A stretch of 64,000 nucleotides of DNA from assembly GCA_013204555.1 (NCBI GenBank), contig JABMNO010000049.1, forward strand, positions 62,001 through 126,000, written 5' to 3'. Position 1 is the stretch's first letter. Each line of letters starts with the position of its first letter. A program made the translations under genes and the position numbers. A model generated the notes under the pieces. It was not told the DNA's origin. It was given only the letters and a program-made list of their open reading frames with translations, and ran no database searches. Of the stretch, positions 25,907 through 34,956 are shown one piece after another. The stretch comes from Chloroflexota bacterium (GTDB taxonomy: Bacteria; Chloroflexota; Dehalococcoidia; Lucifugimonadales; Lucifugimonadaceae).

Positions 25907-26833
25907 CTAGAACTCCAGTCCGACCTTTACGACGCCTTCCTCACGGGCCTGCGCAACATCAAACGCATGCTGCGTCTCCGTGCCGGGGAAGCGGTGCGAG
26001 ATTATGGGGCCAACATCGATCTGACCCGACACGATCCAATCCAACGCCTGAGCGAAACTCGCCAGCCCCGGCTCGTCCTGGGCGCCAAGTCGGGTGAACG
26101 CCGACACACGCTTCCTGAACCACGTATCGAAGTCAAATAGAACCTTCCCTTTGCCCTCTGGCAGGCCAAAAAGTACCACCTGACCCTCGTCCCGAGCCAC
26201 ATGGAACGACTGGCTGAGTGTAGGCGTACTACCCACCGCTTCAATCACCAGGTCGGCACCCTTGCCGCCTGTCAGGTCCATAACGGCTTGCGTGGCCGCA
26301 TCACCCGTCACGTCTATCGTTGAGTCAACGCCGTATTGCCGTCCAAGTTCGCGTCGGTGAGCCACCGGCTCGATGGAAATTACGCGTTCTACGCCCATCC
26401 GCTTCAACACGAAATCCCAGAACAGACCTGCGCTGCCCTGGCCCATTACCACCGCAGTCTGTCCGAAAACTTGCGGGAGATTCATCGCTGCAAAGATCAC
26501 GGTGCCCAACTGCTGGGCGAGCGATATCTCCCCGGCGTCTCCCGTATTCGGCAGCTTTAGCAGATGCGGAGCATCGACCGCCTGATAGCGAGCAAACCCA
26601 AACGAGTTCCAGATGTGCGGCACGGCAAGCACGCGATCTCCCGCCGAAAAGCTGTCTGAGCGAGAGTCGATAACCCTCCCGACACCCTCATGTCCCGGAT
26701 ATCCCGGCGCAAGCGGCCACTCATCCACATTCCAGCCCATATTGACAATGTGAAGATCGCTCCCGCAGATTGAGGCGATTTCATACTGCACCAGCGCATC
26801 ATCCGGCTTCATCTCCGGGTAAGGCGCATCCAC
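25907..26833 (-). CDS. Zinc-type medium-chain (MDR) alcohol dehydrogenase
   Basis: 308 residues from the GTG. Catalytic zinc residues C23 (ICGSD) and H48-E49 (PGHEG) and a Rossmann segment around VVMGQGSAGLF are present. The structural-zinc Cys cluster is absent. The protein is short: similarity to the family N-terminus (AAQSVAKGRWEIVDAPYPE) continues in frame upstream of the GTG to about 26878, but no ATG, GTG or TTG is found there. The true start may be a rare codon (ATC at 26878) or may have been lost by mutation or an assembly error. Sorbitol/threonine dehydrogenase-like; substrate unknown. Confidence 0.83.
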   Translation of the reverse strand: MDAPYPEMKPDDALVQYEIASICGSDLHIVNMGWNVDEWPLAPGYPGHEGVGRVIDSRSDSFSAGDRVLAVPHIWNSFGFARYQAVDAPHLLKLPNTGDAGEISLAQQLGTVIFAAMNLPQVFGQTAVVMGQGSAGLFWDFVLKRMGVERVISIEPVAHRRELGRQYGVDSTIDVTGDAATQAVMDLTGGKGADLVIEAVGSTPTLSQSFHVARDEGQVVLFGLPEGKGKVLFDFDTWFRKRVSAFTRLGAQDEPGLASFAQALDWIVSGQIDVGPIISHRFPGTETQHAFDVAQAREEGVVKVGLEF

Positions 26834-26880
26834 AATCTCCCACCGGCCTTTAGCGACCGATTGAGCGGCTACATTGATCT

Positions 26881-27252
26881 GTTGTGTCTCAGGCAGTGTT
26901 CTTATTCCTGTATCTGTGTGGGGAGTCCACCGTCGCCACCTTTAGGTCGACTCAGGATAGCGGCGGATTTCCTCTCTGGCTTTATCGATCAGATGTTAGA
27001 GGCAGCGGCTGGCCATAGGAATGCCTGTGGCAGCGCGCCGAAGCAAGTTTGTCCGCCAACCAGTCGAATATTCCGAATCACTGTTTTCCGATCCTCAACG
27101 GATGCGGCTATGTCAATATGACTCTGTACACGCCCGGTAGGCATATACGGGGATACTAAACCAAATAAAGCGTTGGGGTGCGCTAGGCGATAATAATTTC
27201 ACCTGGCTTCTTCGGCATCTCCACCCCCCCCCCGGGGTCAGCTATGCGGCCG
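26881..27252. other. Spacer upstream of the MDR gene, no gene seen
   Basis: No supported ORF on either strand. It includes a run of ten C followed by four G (27224-27237) close to the 3' end of enolase 3, a spot where sequencing errors are likely. AT-rich sequence around 27120-27200 could hold a promoter for the MDR gene but no clear boxes were identified. Confidence 0.4.
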
Positions 27253-28407
27253 CTACCAGTTCGTGTAGGAGCCGTCGCTACGATGCAGGTGTGGCGGCTC
27301 AGCAAATTTGAATGGCTCCGTGAGAGCACTCTCGTCCACCTCAACTCCAAGGCCTGGCTGGTCTAGCACGGTCACCCTTCCGGGCTCGACTTTTGGCTGG
27401 ACCGGGAAGACTCTGGGGTCGTACTTGCCTGGCTTCTCGCCCGGAGACTCCCGGATCTCAAGCCACGAGAAATTGGGCACGGCCATCGCCATATGTGATG
27501 TCGCCGCAACGCAGATCGGACCCAGTGGATTGTGCGGCATCAGATCGATGTAATGCGCCTCGCACCACCCCGCCACCTTCATCGCCTCGGTGATCCCGCC
27601 AACGTTGCAGATATCCACTCGTGCAAAGTTGGTAAGCCCTTTCTCTACATACGGAAGAAACTGCCACTTTGAAGAGAATTCTTCGCCGATAGCGAACGGA
27701 ATATTGGTCATCTTGCGAAGTTCTATATAAGCCTCCGGCGTCTCGTCCCGAATAGGCTCTTCAATGAAGTCCAGCGTATCTGGCCGGAGCTTGTTACAGA
27801 ACGACGACGCCTCTGCCACTGAAAATCGATGATGAATGTCGATGCCGATCACGGGTTCAGGACCAAGCGCCTCACGCGCCGCGTTGAGAGCCGTCGCCGT
27901 AGCTGCGACCGACTCCCGAGGCTCGTACAGTTGCTCGCTTCCTTCTTTACTGAATTCCAAACCCAACCGAAACGCTTTGTAGCCGGCGTCCCACAGGGTC
28001 TGACCCATCGCCACAACCTCTTCAGTGTTGTTGCCAGTGCCAGTTGCGAATGTCGGAACCCACTCCCGATGCTTGCCGCCCAACAACTCGTACACCGGCA
28101 CCCCCAGCTTTTTTCCGACGATGTCGTACAGAGCTATATCGATGGCCGAAATGGCGCCCGTAAGTACCCGTCCACCCTCGAAATACTGAGATCGATACAT
28201 CTCCTGCCACATCCGGCCTCGCTGCATCGGATCCTGTCCCAGCAAGAATTCTCGATAGTGCTGCACTGCACCCTGTACCGCCAATTCGCGCCCAATCACA
28301 CCTGACTCGCCCCAGCCGTAAATCCCTTCGTCCGTCTCGATCTTTACGAGCATCTGGTTTCGCGCGCCAACCCACACGGGAAATGTCTTAATGTCGGTGA
28401 TCTTCAT
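27253..28407 (-). CDS. Enolase-superfamily dehydratase, galactonate-dehydratase-like (paralogue 3)
   Basis: 384 residues from the ATG at 28407 (AAGGGA upstream). Metal ligands in this numbering are D190 (GIDIHHRF), E216 (IEEP) and E242 (GEEFS), with H292 in MPHNPLGPI as acid/base. The HHRF and PHNPLGP sets resemble galactonate and related sugar-acid dehydratases. Substrate unknown. It is divergent from the second nitroreductase gene across a 210-base spacer that has a short palindrome. Confidence 0.87.
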   Translation of the reverse strand: MKITDIKTFPVWVGARNQMLVKIETDEGIYGWGESGVIGRELAVQGAVQHYREFLLGQDPMQRGRMWQEMYRSQYFEGGRVLTGAISAIDIALYDIVGKKLGVPVYELLGGKHREWVPTFATGTGNNTEEVVAMGQTLWDAGYKAFRLGLEFSKEGSEQLYEPRESVAATATALNAAREALGPEPVIGIDIHHRFSVAEASSFCNKLRPDTLDFIEEPIRDETPEAYIELRKMTNIPFAIGEEFSSKWQFLPYVEKGLTNFARVDICNVGGITEAMKVAGWCEAHYIDLMPHNPLGPICVAATSHMAMAVPNFSWLEIRESPGEKPGKYDPRVFPVQPKVEPGRVTVLDQPGLGVEVDESALTEPFKFAEPPHLHRSDGSYTNW

Positions 28408-28459
28408 CGCAATATTCCCTTTGTGCAAGGCACGAAGCCTTCAGGTCCATGTGTTGTTT

Positions 28460-28476
28460 CCGGTCAAACTGACCGG
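28460..28476. promoter_or_regulatory. Palindrome between enolase 3 and nitroreductase 2
   Basis: CCGGTCA-AAC-TGACCGG is a perfect 7-bp inverted repeat with a 3-base centre. It lies 53 bases upstream of the enolase start and about 140 upstream of the nitroreductase start. Its position in a divergent promoter region makes an operator plausible; it is too short to be sure. Confidence 0.4.
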
Positions 28477-28617
28477 CGGCTACTTTACTCCGCCACGTGA
28501 GAGTTGATTCAGATCACTTTGACCGTGAAACGGCGTAATCTCTGTCAATGGCGGATCAATAAGGACATGGTAATTCCGGAGGCCGGATTGAGATTAAAGA
28601 ACATAGGCAAACTGGAT

Positions 28618-29208
28618 ATGTCAGTGGGCGACGCCATCTACTCGCTTCGCGCTATCAGGCGTCTGAAGCCGGACCCTATTCCAGATGAGGATCTATGGAC
28701 CGTCTTGGACGCGGCACGCCAGGCGCCGAATGGCAGTAATCAACAGGATTGGCACTTCGTCGTGATCCGGGACCCAGAAATCCGGCGCCAATTCGGAGCG
28801 CTCTTTCGAAAGGCCTGGTGGGCCAAGCGAAACGACGCTGGTTATTTCAAGCCTGAAGACCTCCCCGATCATTTCCGATCGGCAATGGGCCTGGCTGATG
28901 CGATTGGCGAATCACCCGTGATCGTGCTGGCCTGTGCGATGAATCTCGGATTCCGAGAATCGGTTATTCCTGCTACCCAGAACCTGTTGCTTGCTGCCCG
29001 AGCCCTCGGGATTGGAGGAACGATAACTTCCCTTCACCCGTCAGTTGACGGGTCGATCAAAGAACTCCTACAGATACCTGGGAGCGTGGAAATTGTGTAC
29101 TGCGTACCGCTTGGCTACCCAAAAGGTGATTTCGGCCCCGTCACTCGCAAACCTCTGGCCGAAATAGTTTCGGAAGACGCCTGGGGCTCCGCACAGCGAT
29201 CTCTTTAG
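28618..29208 (+). CDS. Nitroreductase-family flavoprotein (copy 2)
   Basis: 196 residues from the ATG at 28618 (MSVGDAIYSLRAIRRL); the frame extends upstream to 28504 but without conservation. FMN-contact RAIRRLKPDPIPDEDL and PNGSNQQDWHFVVIRDP match copy 1 (gene at 20906) closely in order and spacing. The C-terminal FGPVTRKPLAEIV is nearly the same. It is the paralogue of that gene and likewise faces away from an enolase-superfamily gene. Substrate unknown. Confidence 0.87.
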   Translation: MSVGDAIYSLRAIRRLKPDPIPDEDLWTVLDAARQAPNGSNQQDWHFVVIRDPEIRRQFGALFRKAWWAKRNDAGYFKPEDLPDHFRSAMGLADAIGESPVIVLACAMNLGFRESVIPATQNLLLAARALGIGGTITSLHPSVDGSIKELLQIPGSVEIVYCVPLGYPKGDFGPVTRKPLAEIVSEDAWGSAQRSL

Positions 29209-29744
29209 AGACGCTAACCGCGGCCCGACGACCTATCGCCACGCCCACGCAAGCCATCTTGAGAGCGTGTACGCAATTACACACCCGCGCTTCGTCATAG
29301 AGCGAGATTGTCATCGGTGTCTTAGGTTCCTCCCACTTTTGATGGAGCTGGGGGGGCAGTAGACAGAGCTTGTGTCGATACGTTTACCTACTCAGGTAGC
29401 TTAATCCGTTGGCTTGTCATGAGTGGTTGAAGCAATTGCACCGCTGGGTCAAGATTCGGGAAGCCGGTCATTCTGCACAGCGTTTGACGAGTAACGAAAC
29501 TATCTAAGGGTTCGATCTTCGGGAGGAGAGCGAGTTTAAGCATCTGCCAGATAATAGATCTTCGGCATCAAATGAACGATTTTACTGGAGGAGTAGGCTG
29601 CATAAATCTGAAGCTGAATCACGATTCAGCTCGGCTGCACACCCGCCGGCGACCTGAGTTCTGACAGATCCAAGGTAGATTGATCAAGGCGGATGTGGCG
29701 CCACATGACATTGATAGGGCGGGTGCGAGGGAGCTGGGCAGTAG
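29209..29744. other. 536-base spacer, no convincing gene
   Basis: Between nitroreductase 2 and the hydroxyacid dehydrogenase. It contains a hairpin AGCTGAAT-CACG-ATTCAGCT (29612-29631) not followed by a U run, and no gene-like frame. It is more AT-rich than the coding neighbours and may hold the dehydrogenase promoter. Confidence 0.4.
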
Positions 29745-30734
29745 ATGTCACGGGAATCGGATGGGATAGGTACGTCAAAAAAGATCATCCTCTGGAATAT
29801 GCGCCACCTTCTCGGCTCTCAGGTCCCTGATCGATTGCAGGAAATCAAATCCGCAGCGCCTGGCTATGATGTCGAAATCTACGATCGGCAGGACGAGATG
29901 GAATTGGCGATCAACGAGGCCGAAATTGTGGCCTCGGTCGGACTTGCCTCCGCTTCGCTTGCTGAGGCGAAGAACCTCCGGTGGCTAAATAACTGGGGCG
30001 CCGGCATCGACCACGGTTTCACCGAAGAATTCATTGATCACCCAGTAGTTCTGACATCCTCGAAAGGGAACGGCGCCATACCTCTGGCCGAGCACGCGAT
30101 GTTGCTGATACTAATGCTCAACGCCAACGCCGCCGAATATTTGGATGCTCAGAAAGCCAGGAGCTGGGACCGCCGATTTCACCCGGAACTCAACGGCCAG
30201 ACGGTAGGCATAATCGGTCTGGGTCATTCGGGCGCCGACCTCGCCCATAAGTGCAAGGCGTTCCACATGCGCGTGCTGGGACTCCGACGGACAAAGCAGG
30301 CTTGCCCAGATGTTGACGAGCTATTCACACATGACCGGCTACCCGAGTTCCTTCGACAGTTGGACTTCCTGGTAATCGCAGCGCCCATGACCGCCTTGAC
30401 CGAGGGCCTACTGGGTGAAGCCGAACTTCGAGTCATGAAATCGACCGCCTACGCAGTCGTCTTTTCGCGAGGCGGGATCATAGAAGATCATGCGCTCGTG
30501 AAGGCTCTGAACGAAGGATGGATTGCCGGCGCCGGGCTGGACGCTCATACCCTGGAGCCACTGCCGACCGACAGCCCGTTCTGGTCCACGCCGAACACGA
30601 TAATCACGCCGCACGCAGGGGCCCTTAGTACCCAGTTTGCGGCGCGCACCCTCGATATGTTCGTGGACAACCTTCGTCGCTACGTCAAAGGCGAACCCCT
30701 GCGGAACGTGGTGGACAAACGGATCCTCTATTAG
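29745..30734 (+). CDS. D-2-hydroxyacid dehydrogenase family protein
   Basis: 329 residues. The NAD-binding GLGHSG is at 158-163. The catalytic trio is R242 (SRGGI), E271 (HTLEPLP) and H290 (TPHAG). The lid and hinge pattern fits glyoxylate/phosphoglycerate-type dehydrogenases, interconverting 2-keto acids and D-2-hydroxyacids with NAD(P)H. The start ATG has GGGAGC upstream. Its specific substrate is unknown; it could act on keto acids from the dehydratases in this window, but no direct link is shown. Confidence 0.88.
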   Translation: MSRESDGIGTSKKIILWNMRHLLGSQVPDRLQEIKSAAPGYDVEIYDRQDEMELAINEAEIVASVGLASASLAEAKNLRWLNNWGAGIDHGFTEEFIDHPVVLTSSKGNGAIPLAEHAMLLILMLNANAAEYLDAQKARSWDRRFHPELNGQTVGIIGLGHSGADLAHKCKAFHMRVLGLRRTKQACPDVDELFTHDRLPEFLRQLDFLVIAAPMTALTEGLLGEAELRVMKSTAYAVVFSRGGIIEDHALVKALNEGWIAGAGLDAHTLEPLPTDSPFWSTPNTIITPHAGALSTQFAARTLDMFVDNLRRYVKGEPLRNVVDKRILY

Positions 30735-30921
30735 GAGGACGCCGAAGGCTGATAGGCCCTCTCCCGACCGCTGAACCCTCAAGTAGTTTCGTAACTTGTC
30801 GGATGCTGAACGGATGTGACGCAGAAATACTCACTCGTCTAAACATCCCCACGATTAAATCACCTAATCTGGGAGTCGTCTCAGACTCGACTGACCTCTA
30901 CAACATTGGTAATAGTAGCAA

Positions 30922-31422
30922 ATGCCGTTCAACGTAGCTCTGGTCGCCCCCGAAATACCGCAAAACACGGGCAACATCATCCGCTTATGTGCGAATACGG
31001 GTTCTCGACTGCACTTAGTTGAACCACTGGGATTTAGCCTCACCGATAAGCAGCTTCGACGTGCATCCTTGGATTATTCGCACCTGGCCGATGTAGTAGT
31101 CCATGATTCCGTCGAATCACTCTTCAAGTCGGTAGACCCCGAAAGAGTCTTCGTCACCACGACGGAAGGTAAGACCTCGTACGACAAGATCGAGTATCAA
31201 CCGGACGACACGGTGGTTTTCGGCTCCGAAAGCCGGGGGTTGCCTGACGATATTATTTCCACATTCCATCCCGACAGATGTATCAGAATTCCGATGATGC
31301 CTTCAAACAGGAGCATTAATCTCTCAAATGCTGTCGCCCTTGTGGTTTATGAAATGTGGCGACAACATGCATTTGTGGGTGAAGACGCGAAAACCTTGGA
31401 TCAACAGCAGTATTTTTCGTGA
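30922..31422 (+). CDS. trmL: TrmL-like tRNA (cytidine/uridine-2'-O-)-methyltransferase
   Basis: 166 residues of the SpoU/SPOUT family, expected to methylate the wobble 2'-OH of tRNA-Leu. Motif 1 PQNTGNIIRLCANTG, motif 2 FGSESRGLP and motif 3 IPMMPSNRSINLSNAVALVVYE are all present. It lacks the extra N-terminal domain of TrmH/RlmB and has the normal TrmL length. It stands alone between genes of other function. Confidence 0.93.
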   Translation: MPFNVALVAPEIPQNTGNIIRLCANTGSRLHLVEPLGFSLTDKQLRRASLDYSHLADVVVHDSVESLFKSVDPERVFVTTTEGKTSYDKIEYQPDDTVVFGSESRGLPDDIISTFHPDRCIRIPMMPSNRSINLSNAVALVVYEMWRQHAFVGEDAKTLDQQQYFS

Positions 31423-31639
31423 AGAGCGAATTATCGGATCCTGGTGTCGGGAGCGATAAATGGTGGGCTCTATCCGACCTCTAATTTCAGCCAGTCTTGC
31501 AACCCCTAGACAGCATTGGGTAGCAAGAAAGAACACTGGCGGCTAGACCAGGTGAGATCAAATAGGCCTCGATGGGACTATCCATCACCTCAATCACTCA
31601 ACTTCAAACCCGCTGGCGAATAGTCTGTTCTATGGGTTA

Positions 31640-32926
31640 CTACTCGTACTCAGCCAGCGCATCACCATGCGCAGCCCACATCGCCTCGAACATATCGTCG
31701 ATCTCTTGCAACGAAAGCACCGCTGACGTCAGCGGATCAAGCATGACGGCATGGCGCGCATCATCTTTGCTTCGATCCAGCACGGCGCGCACCGCCAACT
31801 CCTGAACTGCGATATTCGATCGATTCAGCGCTGCCAGCTGTGGCGGCAAGTCGCCGATTTGCATCGGGTGTAGACCACCTTTGTCCACCAGACAGGGGAC
31901 TTCGACGCAACTCTGCGCTGGTAGGTTCGTTATCAGTCCTTCGTTATAAACATTGCCGTTGATTACGGTCGTCTCGCCGGATTCCATCGCACCCATGATC
32001 CGGCACGCGTACTCGTCTGACCTCTCGGCCGTCAGTGGCGTATCGCCCTTGATCTCCTGCTGCATCTTGTCGAAGTACTCTTCGTTGCGCTTCTCAAGTC
32101 GCGCCAGATCCACTTCAATCGCATCAAGGTTGAACTCGTGAATCCGATCCGGCGTAACACGAAAATACGGCACGTACTCCGACATATGCCTGGTGGACTC
32201 AGTCACAAAACTGTCGAAATGCCGCATAACTTCGAACCGCACTGGATCCTTGGCGTACGTGTCGTCGTCATCCAGCGCATCCCAGAGCGCCGGGTAGGCG
32301 TCCTTGCCGTCGCGCTCGAATCGTAAGAACCACGCCATGTGGTTGATGCCGGCCACCCACGCCCACACATCGTCGTGGGGCGCTCCAATGTAATCAGCCA
32401 GCACCTGAGTGGTCCGCTGAACGCTATGGCACAGGCCGACCGCCTTAACGTCGGTTGCCTCGTTGATCGCCCAGCAGGCCATCGCCATAGGGTTGGTGTA
32501 CTGGAGCAGCCATGCATCCGGCGCCACATCTTCAATGTCGTTGCAAATATCGAGCAACACCGGAATGGTCCTCAACGCCTTGAACACGCCGCCCGGACCA
32601 ATGGTGTCCGCCACCGATTGGTTCACGCCGCGTTCCATCGGAATGCCCTGGTCGATCTGGAGATCGTCACCAACGCGAATCGTCGTTATGACGTAGTCGG
32701 CGCCTTCAAGCGCTGCTCTGCGGTCGGCGGTGGCGGTGATCTTGTTGCCTGAGCCAGCGTCGCTGACAAGCCTCGCACCAAACTTGCCAATGAGATCAAG
32801 CCGGTCCGTATCGATGTCCATCAACGCGATCTCAGCATCCTGCAGCGCAGGTGTTGTAACAACGTCTTGCAACAAGCGTCTGGTGAATACGACGCTGCCT
32901 GCGCCGATAAGTGCGATCTTGGCCAT
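31640..32926 (-). CDS. GH4-family alpha-glycosidase (MelA/alpha-galactosidase-like)
   Basis: 428 residues from the ATG at 32926 (GAGGA upstream). The N-terminal NAD-binding GAGSVVF, N145 in YTNPM, metal ligands C166 in LCHS and H196 in GINHMAWF match GH4 enzymes, which cleave glycosides by an NAD- and metal-dependent redox-elimination. Similarity is stronger to the alpha-galactosidase/galacturonidase branch than to 6-phospho-glucosidases, but substrate is not certain. It faces away from an aldehyde dehydrogenase gene across about 165 bases. Confidence 0.88.
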   Translation of the reverse strand: MAKIALIGAGSVVFTRRLLQDVVTTPALQDAEIALMDIDTDRLDLIGKFGARLVSDAGSGNKITATADRRAALEGADYVITTIRVGDDLQIDQGIPMERGVNQSVADTIGPGGVFKALRTIPVLLDICNDIEDVAPDAWLLQYTNPMAMACWAINEATDVKAVGLCHSVQRTTQVLADYIGAPHDDVWAWVAGINHMAWFLRFERDGKDAYPALWDALDDDDTYAKDPVRFEVMRHFDSFVTESTRHMSEYVPYFRVTPDRIHEFNLDAIEVDLARLEKRNEEYFDKMQQEIKGDTPLTAERSDEYACRIMGAMESGETTVINGNVYNEGLITNLPAQSCVEVPCLVDKGGLHPMQIGDLPPQLAALNRSNIAVQELAVRAVLDRSKDDARHAVMLDPLTSAVLSLQEIDDMFEAMWAAHGDALAEYE

Positions 32927-33092
32927 CCGGAGTTCCTCACTATCCCAGTAAACGTCCGCCAACGAACTGCCACCAACCTAGCACAGGGGTATCGACCCGG
33001 CAATTACCTCAATTTAAATTCTAACGAAGGCACAGGTATACTCCGCCTCAGGATCAATACGGTCCGGTGGACCGATATGGGGAGGCTGAACG

Positions 33093-34505
33093 ATGAGAAT
33101 GTACCTGGGCGGCGAATGGGTAAGTCGAGATCAGACGGTTGAAGTGATCAACCCGTACACGGGACAGCCGATCGACACAGTGCCTCGCGCCGGTATCGAA
33201 GATGTGGACCTTTCCATAAAGAGCGCAGAGCGCGGCTTCCAACAGATGCAGAAACTGTCGGCTCTCGATCGCTACGAATTTCTGATGAAGGCGGTCGCTC
33301 TCACCATCGAGCGTCGAGAAGATATCGCCTCCACACTTTCCGCCGAAGAGGGCAAGACGATCAACGAGGCGCGAACCGAAGTCGACCGCTGTGTCCAGAC
33401 CCTCACCTGGTCTGCCGAAGAAGCAAAGCGTCTCCGCGGCGAGACGATCCCGCTCGACGCCTCGCCCGGCAATCCCACAAAGTTCGGCTTCACAGTTCGT
33501 GTGCCAGTGGGCATCGTTGCGGCAATCAGTCCGTTCAATTTCCCCCTGAATCTCGTGGCGCACAAGGTTGGGCCCGCGCTGGCGGCAGGGAACGCTGTTG
33601 TGCTGAAACCTGCCTCGGACACGCCGCTATCTGCGCTCAAACTGGTCGAAGTTCTGATCGAAGCTGGCGCTCCATCAGAGGCGATTCAGTGCCTCACTGG
33701 TCCTGGTGGCGCAATCGGTGACACGTTGGTCGCACACCCCTCAGTTCGCAAAGTAACCTTCACAGGCTCGCAGGAAGTGGGAGAACACATCACCCGCACA
33801 GCCGGCCTCAAGAAAGTCACCATGGAACTCGGCTCCAACTCTCCGCTGATCGTCATGCCTGATGCCGATATGACAAAGGTCGTCGCTGCCACCGTGCAGA
33901 GTGGCTACTCAAACGCAGGTCAGGTCTGTATTTCAACACAGCGTGTGATTGTCGATGGCAAGGCCTATGGCGACTACCTCGACGCGCTGATTCCTGCCGT
34001 TGAAGCGATCACTGCCGGTGATCCTTCCAATGGCAACACCGGGATGGGCCCGATGGTTCGAGAGAGCGATGCCGTTCGAGTAAGAGATTGGCTGGACCAG
34101 GCGGTGGCGGGCGGGGGCAAACTCCTGACCGGTGGTGACCGCGAAGGCGCAATGATGAGCCCGGCGATCATCTCGGACGCCACATCCGACATGAAGGCCT
34201 ACCGAGAAGAGCTATTCGGCCCGGCCGTAGTGGTCGCTCGCGCAAACGGCGTCGATGAGGCCATAGCCATGGCCAACGACACCAGATTCGGTCTCGCCGC
34301 AGCGATCTTCACGGAGAGCATAGACACTGCTATGCGTTTCGCTCTGGAAGTAGATTCGGGCAACTTGAACATCAATGGTGGCACGGCGTTCCGTGCAGAC
34401 ATGATGCCGTACGGTGGCCTCAAAGACTCCGGTCTTGGAAAAGAAGGCCCGACCTACGCGATTGAGGAGATGACGGAAATGAAGATGGTGATATTTCACC
34501 GATAA
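33093..34505 (+). CDS. NAD(P)-dependent aldehyde dehydrogenase
   Basis: 470 residues of the ALDH superfamily. N149 in SPFNFP, E245 in ELGSNSP and catalytic C279 in GQVCIS are present, as is FTGSQEVG in the cofactor region. It oxidises an aldehyde to an acid; similarity is to the lactaldehyde/glyceraldehyde-type branch but the substrate is unproven. The small gene at 34523 follows 17 bases after its stop and shares the terminator, so the two form an operon. Confidence 0.9.
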   Translation: MRMYLGGEWVSRDQTVEVINPYTGQPIDTVPRAGIEDVDLSIKSAERGFQQMQKLSALDRYEFLMKAVALTIERREDIASTLSAEEGKTINEARTEVDRCVQTLTWSAEEAKRLRGETIPLDASPGNPTKFGFTVRVPVGIVAAISPFNFPLNLVAHKVGPALAAGNAVVLKPASDTPLSALKLVEVLIEAGAPSEAIQCLTGPGGAIGDTLVAHPSVRKVTFTGSQEVGEHITRTAGLKKVTMELGSNSPLIVMPDADMTKVVAATVQSGYSNAGQVCISTQRVIVDGKAYGDYLDALIPAVEAITAGDPSNGNTGMGPMVRESDAVRVRDWLDQAVAGGGKLLTGGDREGAMMSPAIISDATSDMKAYREELFGPAVVVARANGVDEAIAMANDTRFGLAAAIFTESIDTAMRFALEVDSGNLNINGGTAFRADMMPYGGLKDSGLGKEGPTYAIEEMTEMKMVIFHR

Positions 34506-34522
34506 GCCAATCGTCTGAGATA

Positions 34523-34720
34523 ATGGGTGACATGAAACTTCTTGACGTCGAAATCATCGAAGAGACACCGCTTCCCCGTCACGCATGTGCTGGTCACTGC
34601 ACCGGCAACAACGGCGGCGATGGCATGTGCTATCACGACGATGGCACGCGCCACCCCGTGGGCGCCTGTCGGCAGGCTGCAAAGGCAGCCGAGGCCGAAG
34701 CACCCAGCTCTGGCAGCTAG
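34523..34720 (+). CDS. Small Cys/His-rich protein after the aldehyde dehydrogenase
   Basis: 65 residues. Cysteines and histidines are clustered at about residues 20-48 (PRHACAGHCTGNNGG, then MCYHDDGTRH, then ACR) in a pattern suited to binding a metal. The N-terminus is acidic (LLDVEIIEETPL) and the tail is Ala/Glu-rich. The start may be ATG 34523 or 34532. It sits 17 bases after the ALDH gene and 19 bases before a strong terminator, which supports a real gene. I do not recognise the family. Confidence 0.6.
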   Translation: MGDMKLLDVEIIEETPLPRHACAGHCTGNNGGDGMCYHDDGTRHPVGACRQAAKAAEAEAPSSGS

Positions 34721-34739
34721 CCGCCGCCTCTCAACCGAA

Positions 34740-34770
34740 AACACCCGGCATTGCCGGGTGTTTTGTTATT
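34740..34770 (+). terminator. Rho-independent terminator of the ALDH operon
   Basis: A 10-bp perfect stem AACACCCGGC/GCCGGGTGTT with an ATT loop, followed by TTGTTATT. It begins 19 bases after the stop of the small gene. AAAA on the 5' side means it could also stop minus-strand transcripts. Confidence 0.88.
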
Positions 34771-34918
34771 TGGCGTAGCACGGCCATCTCTGACCCTGCG
34801 AGTGGTCCCCTGTCCCAACCAGACTGCAATTCCGGAATCGAAGATTCTGCGGGGTGACCAGAATCGCGCAGTCGAGAGGCATCCGCGCGCGGCGTACGTT
34901 TCCCTTCACCGGAACTCG

Positions 34919-34938
34919 CATGGGCAGAGATGCCCATG
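34919..34938. repeat. Short perfect hairpin
   Basis: CATGGGCA-GAGA-TGCCCATG. It lies 19 bases past the stop of the 59-residue minus-strand ORF but lacks a U run. Resembles REP-type intergenic sequence nearby. Confidence 0.45.
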
Positions 34939-34956
34939 CCACGTAGATCACTCTTC

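Noticed and set aside
27222-27237. Run of ten C followed by four G
   Set aside because: Seen, but a lone homopolymer near a gene end; more likely a sequencing-difficult spot than a regulatory element.
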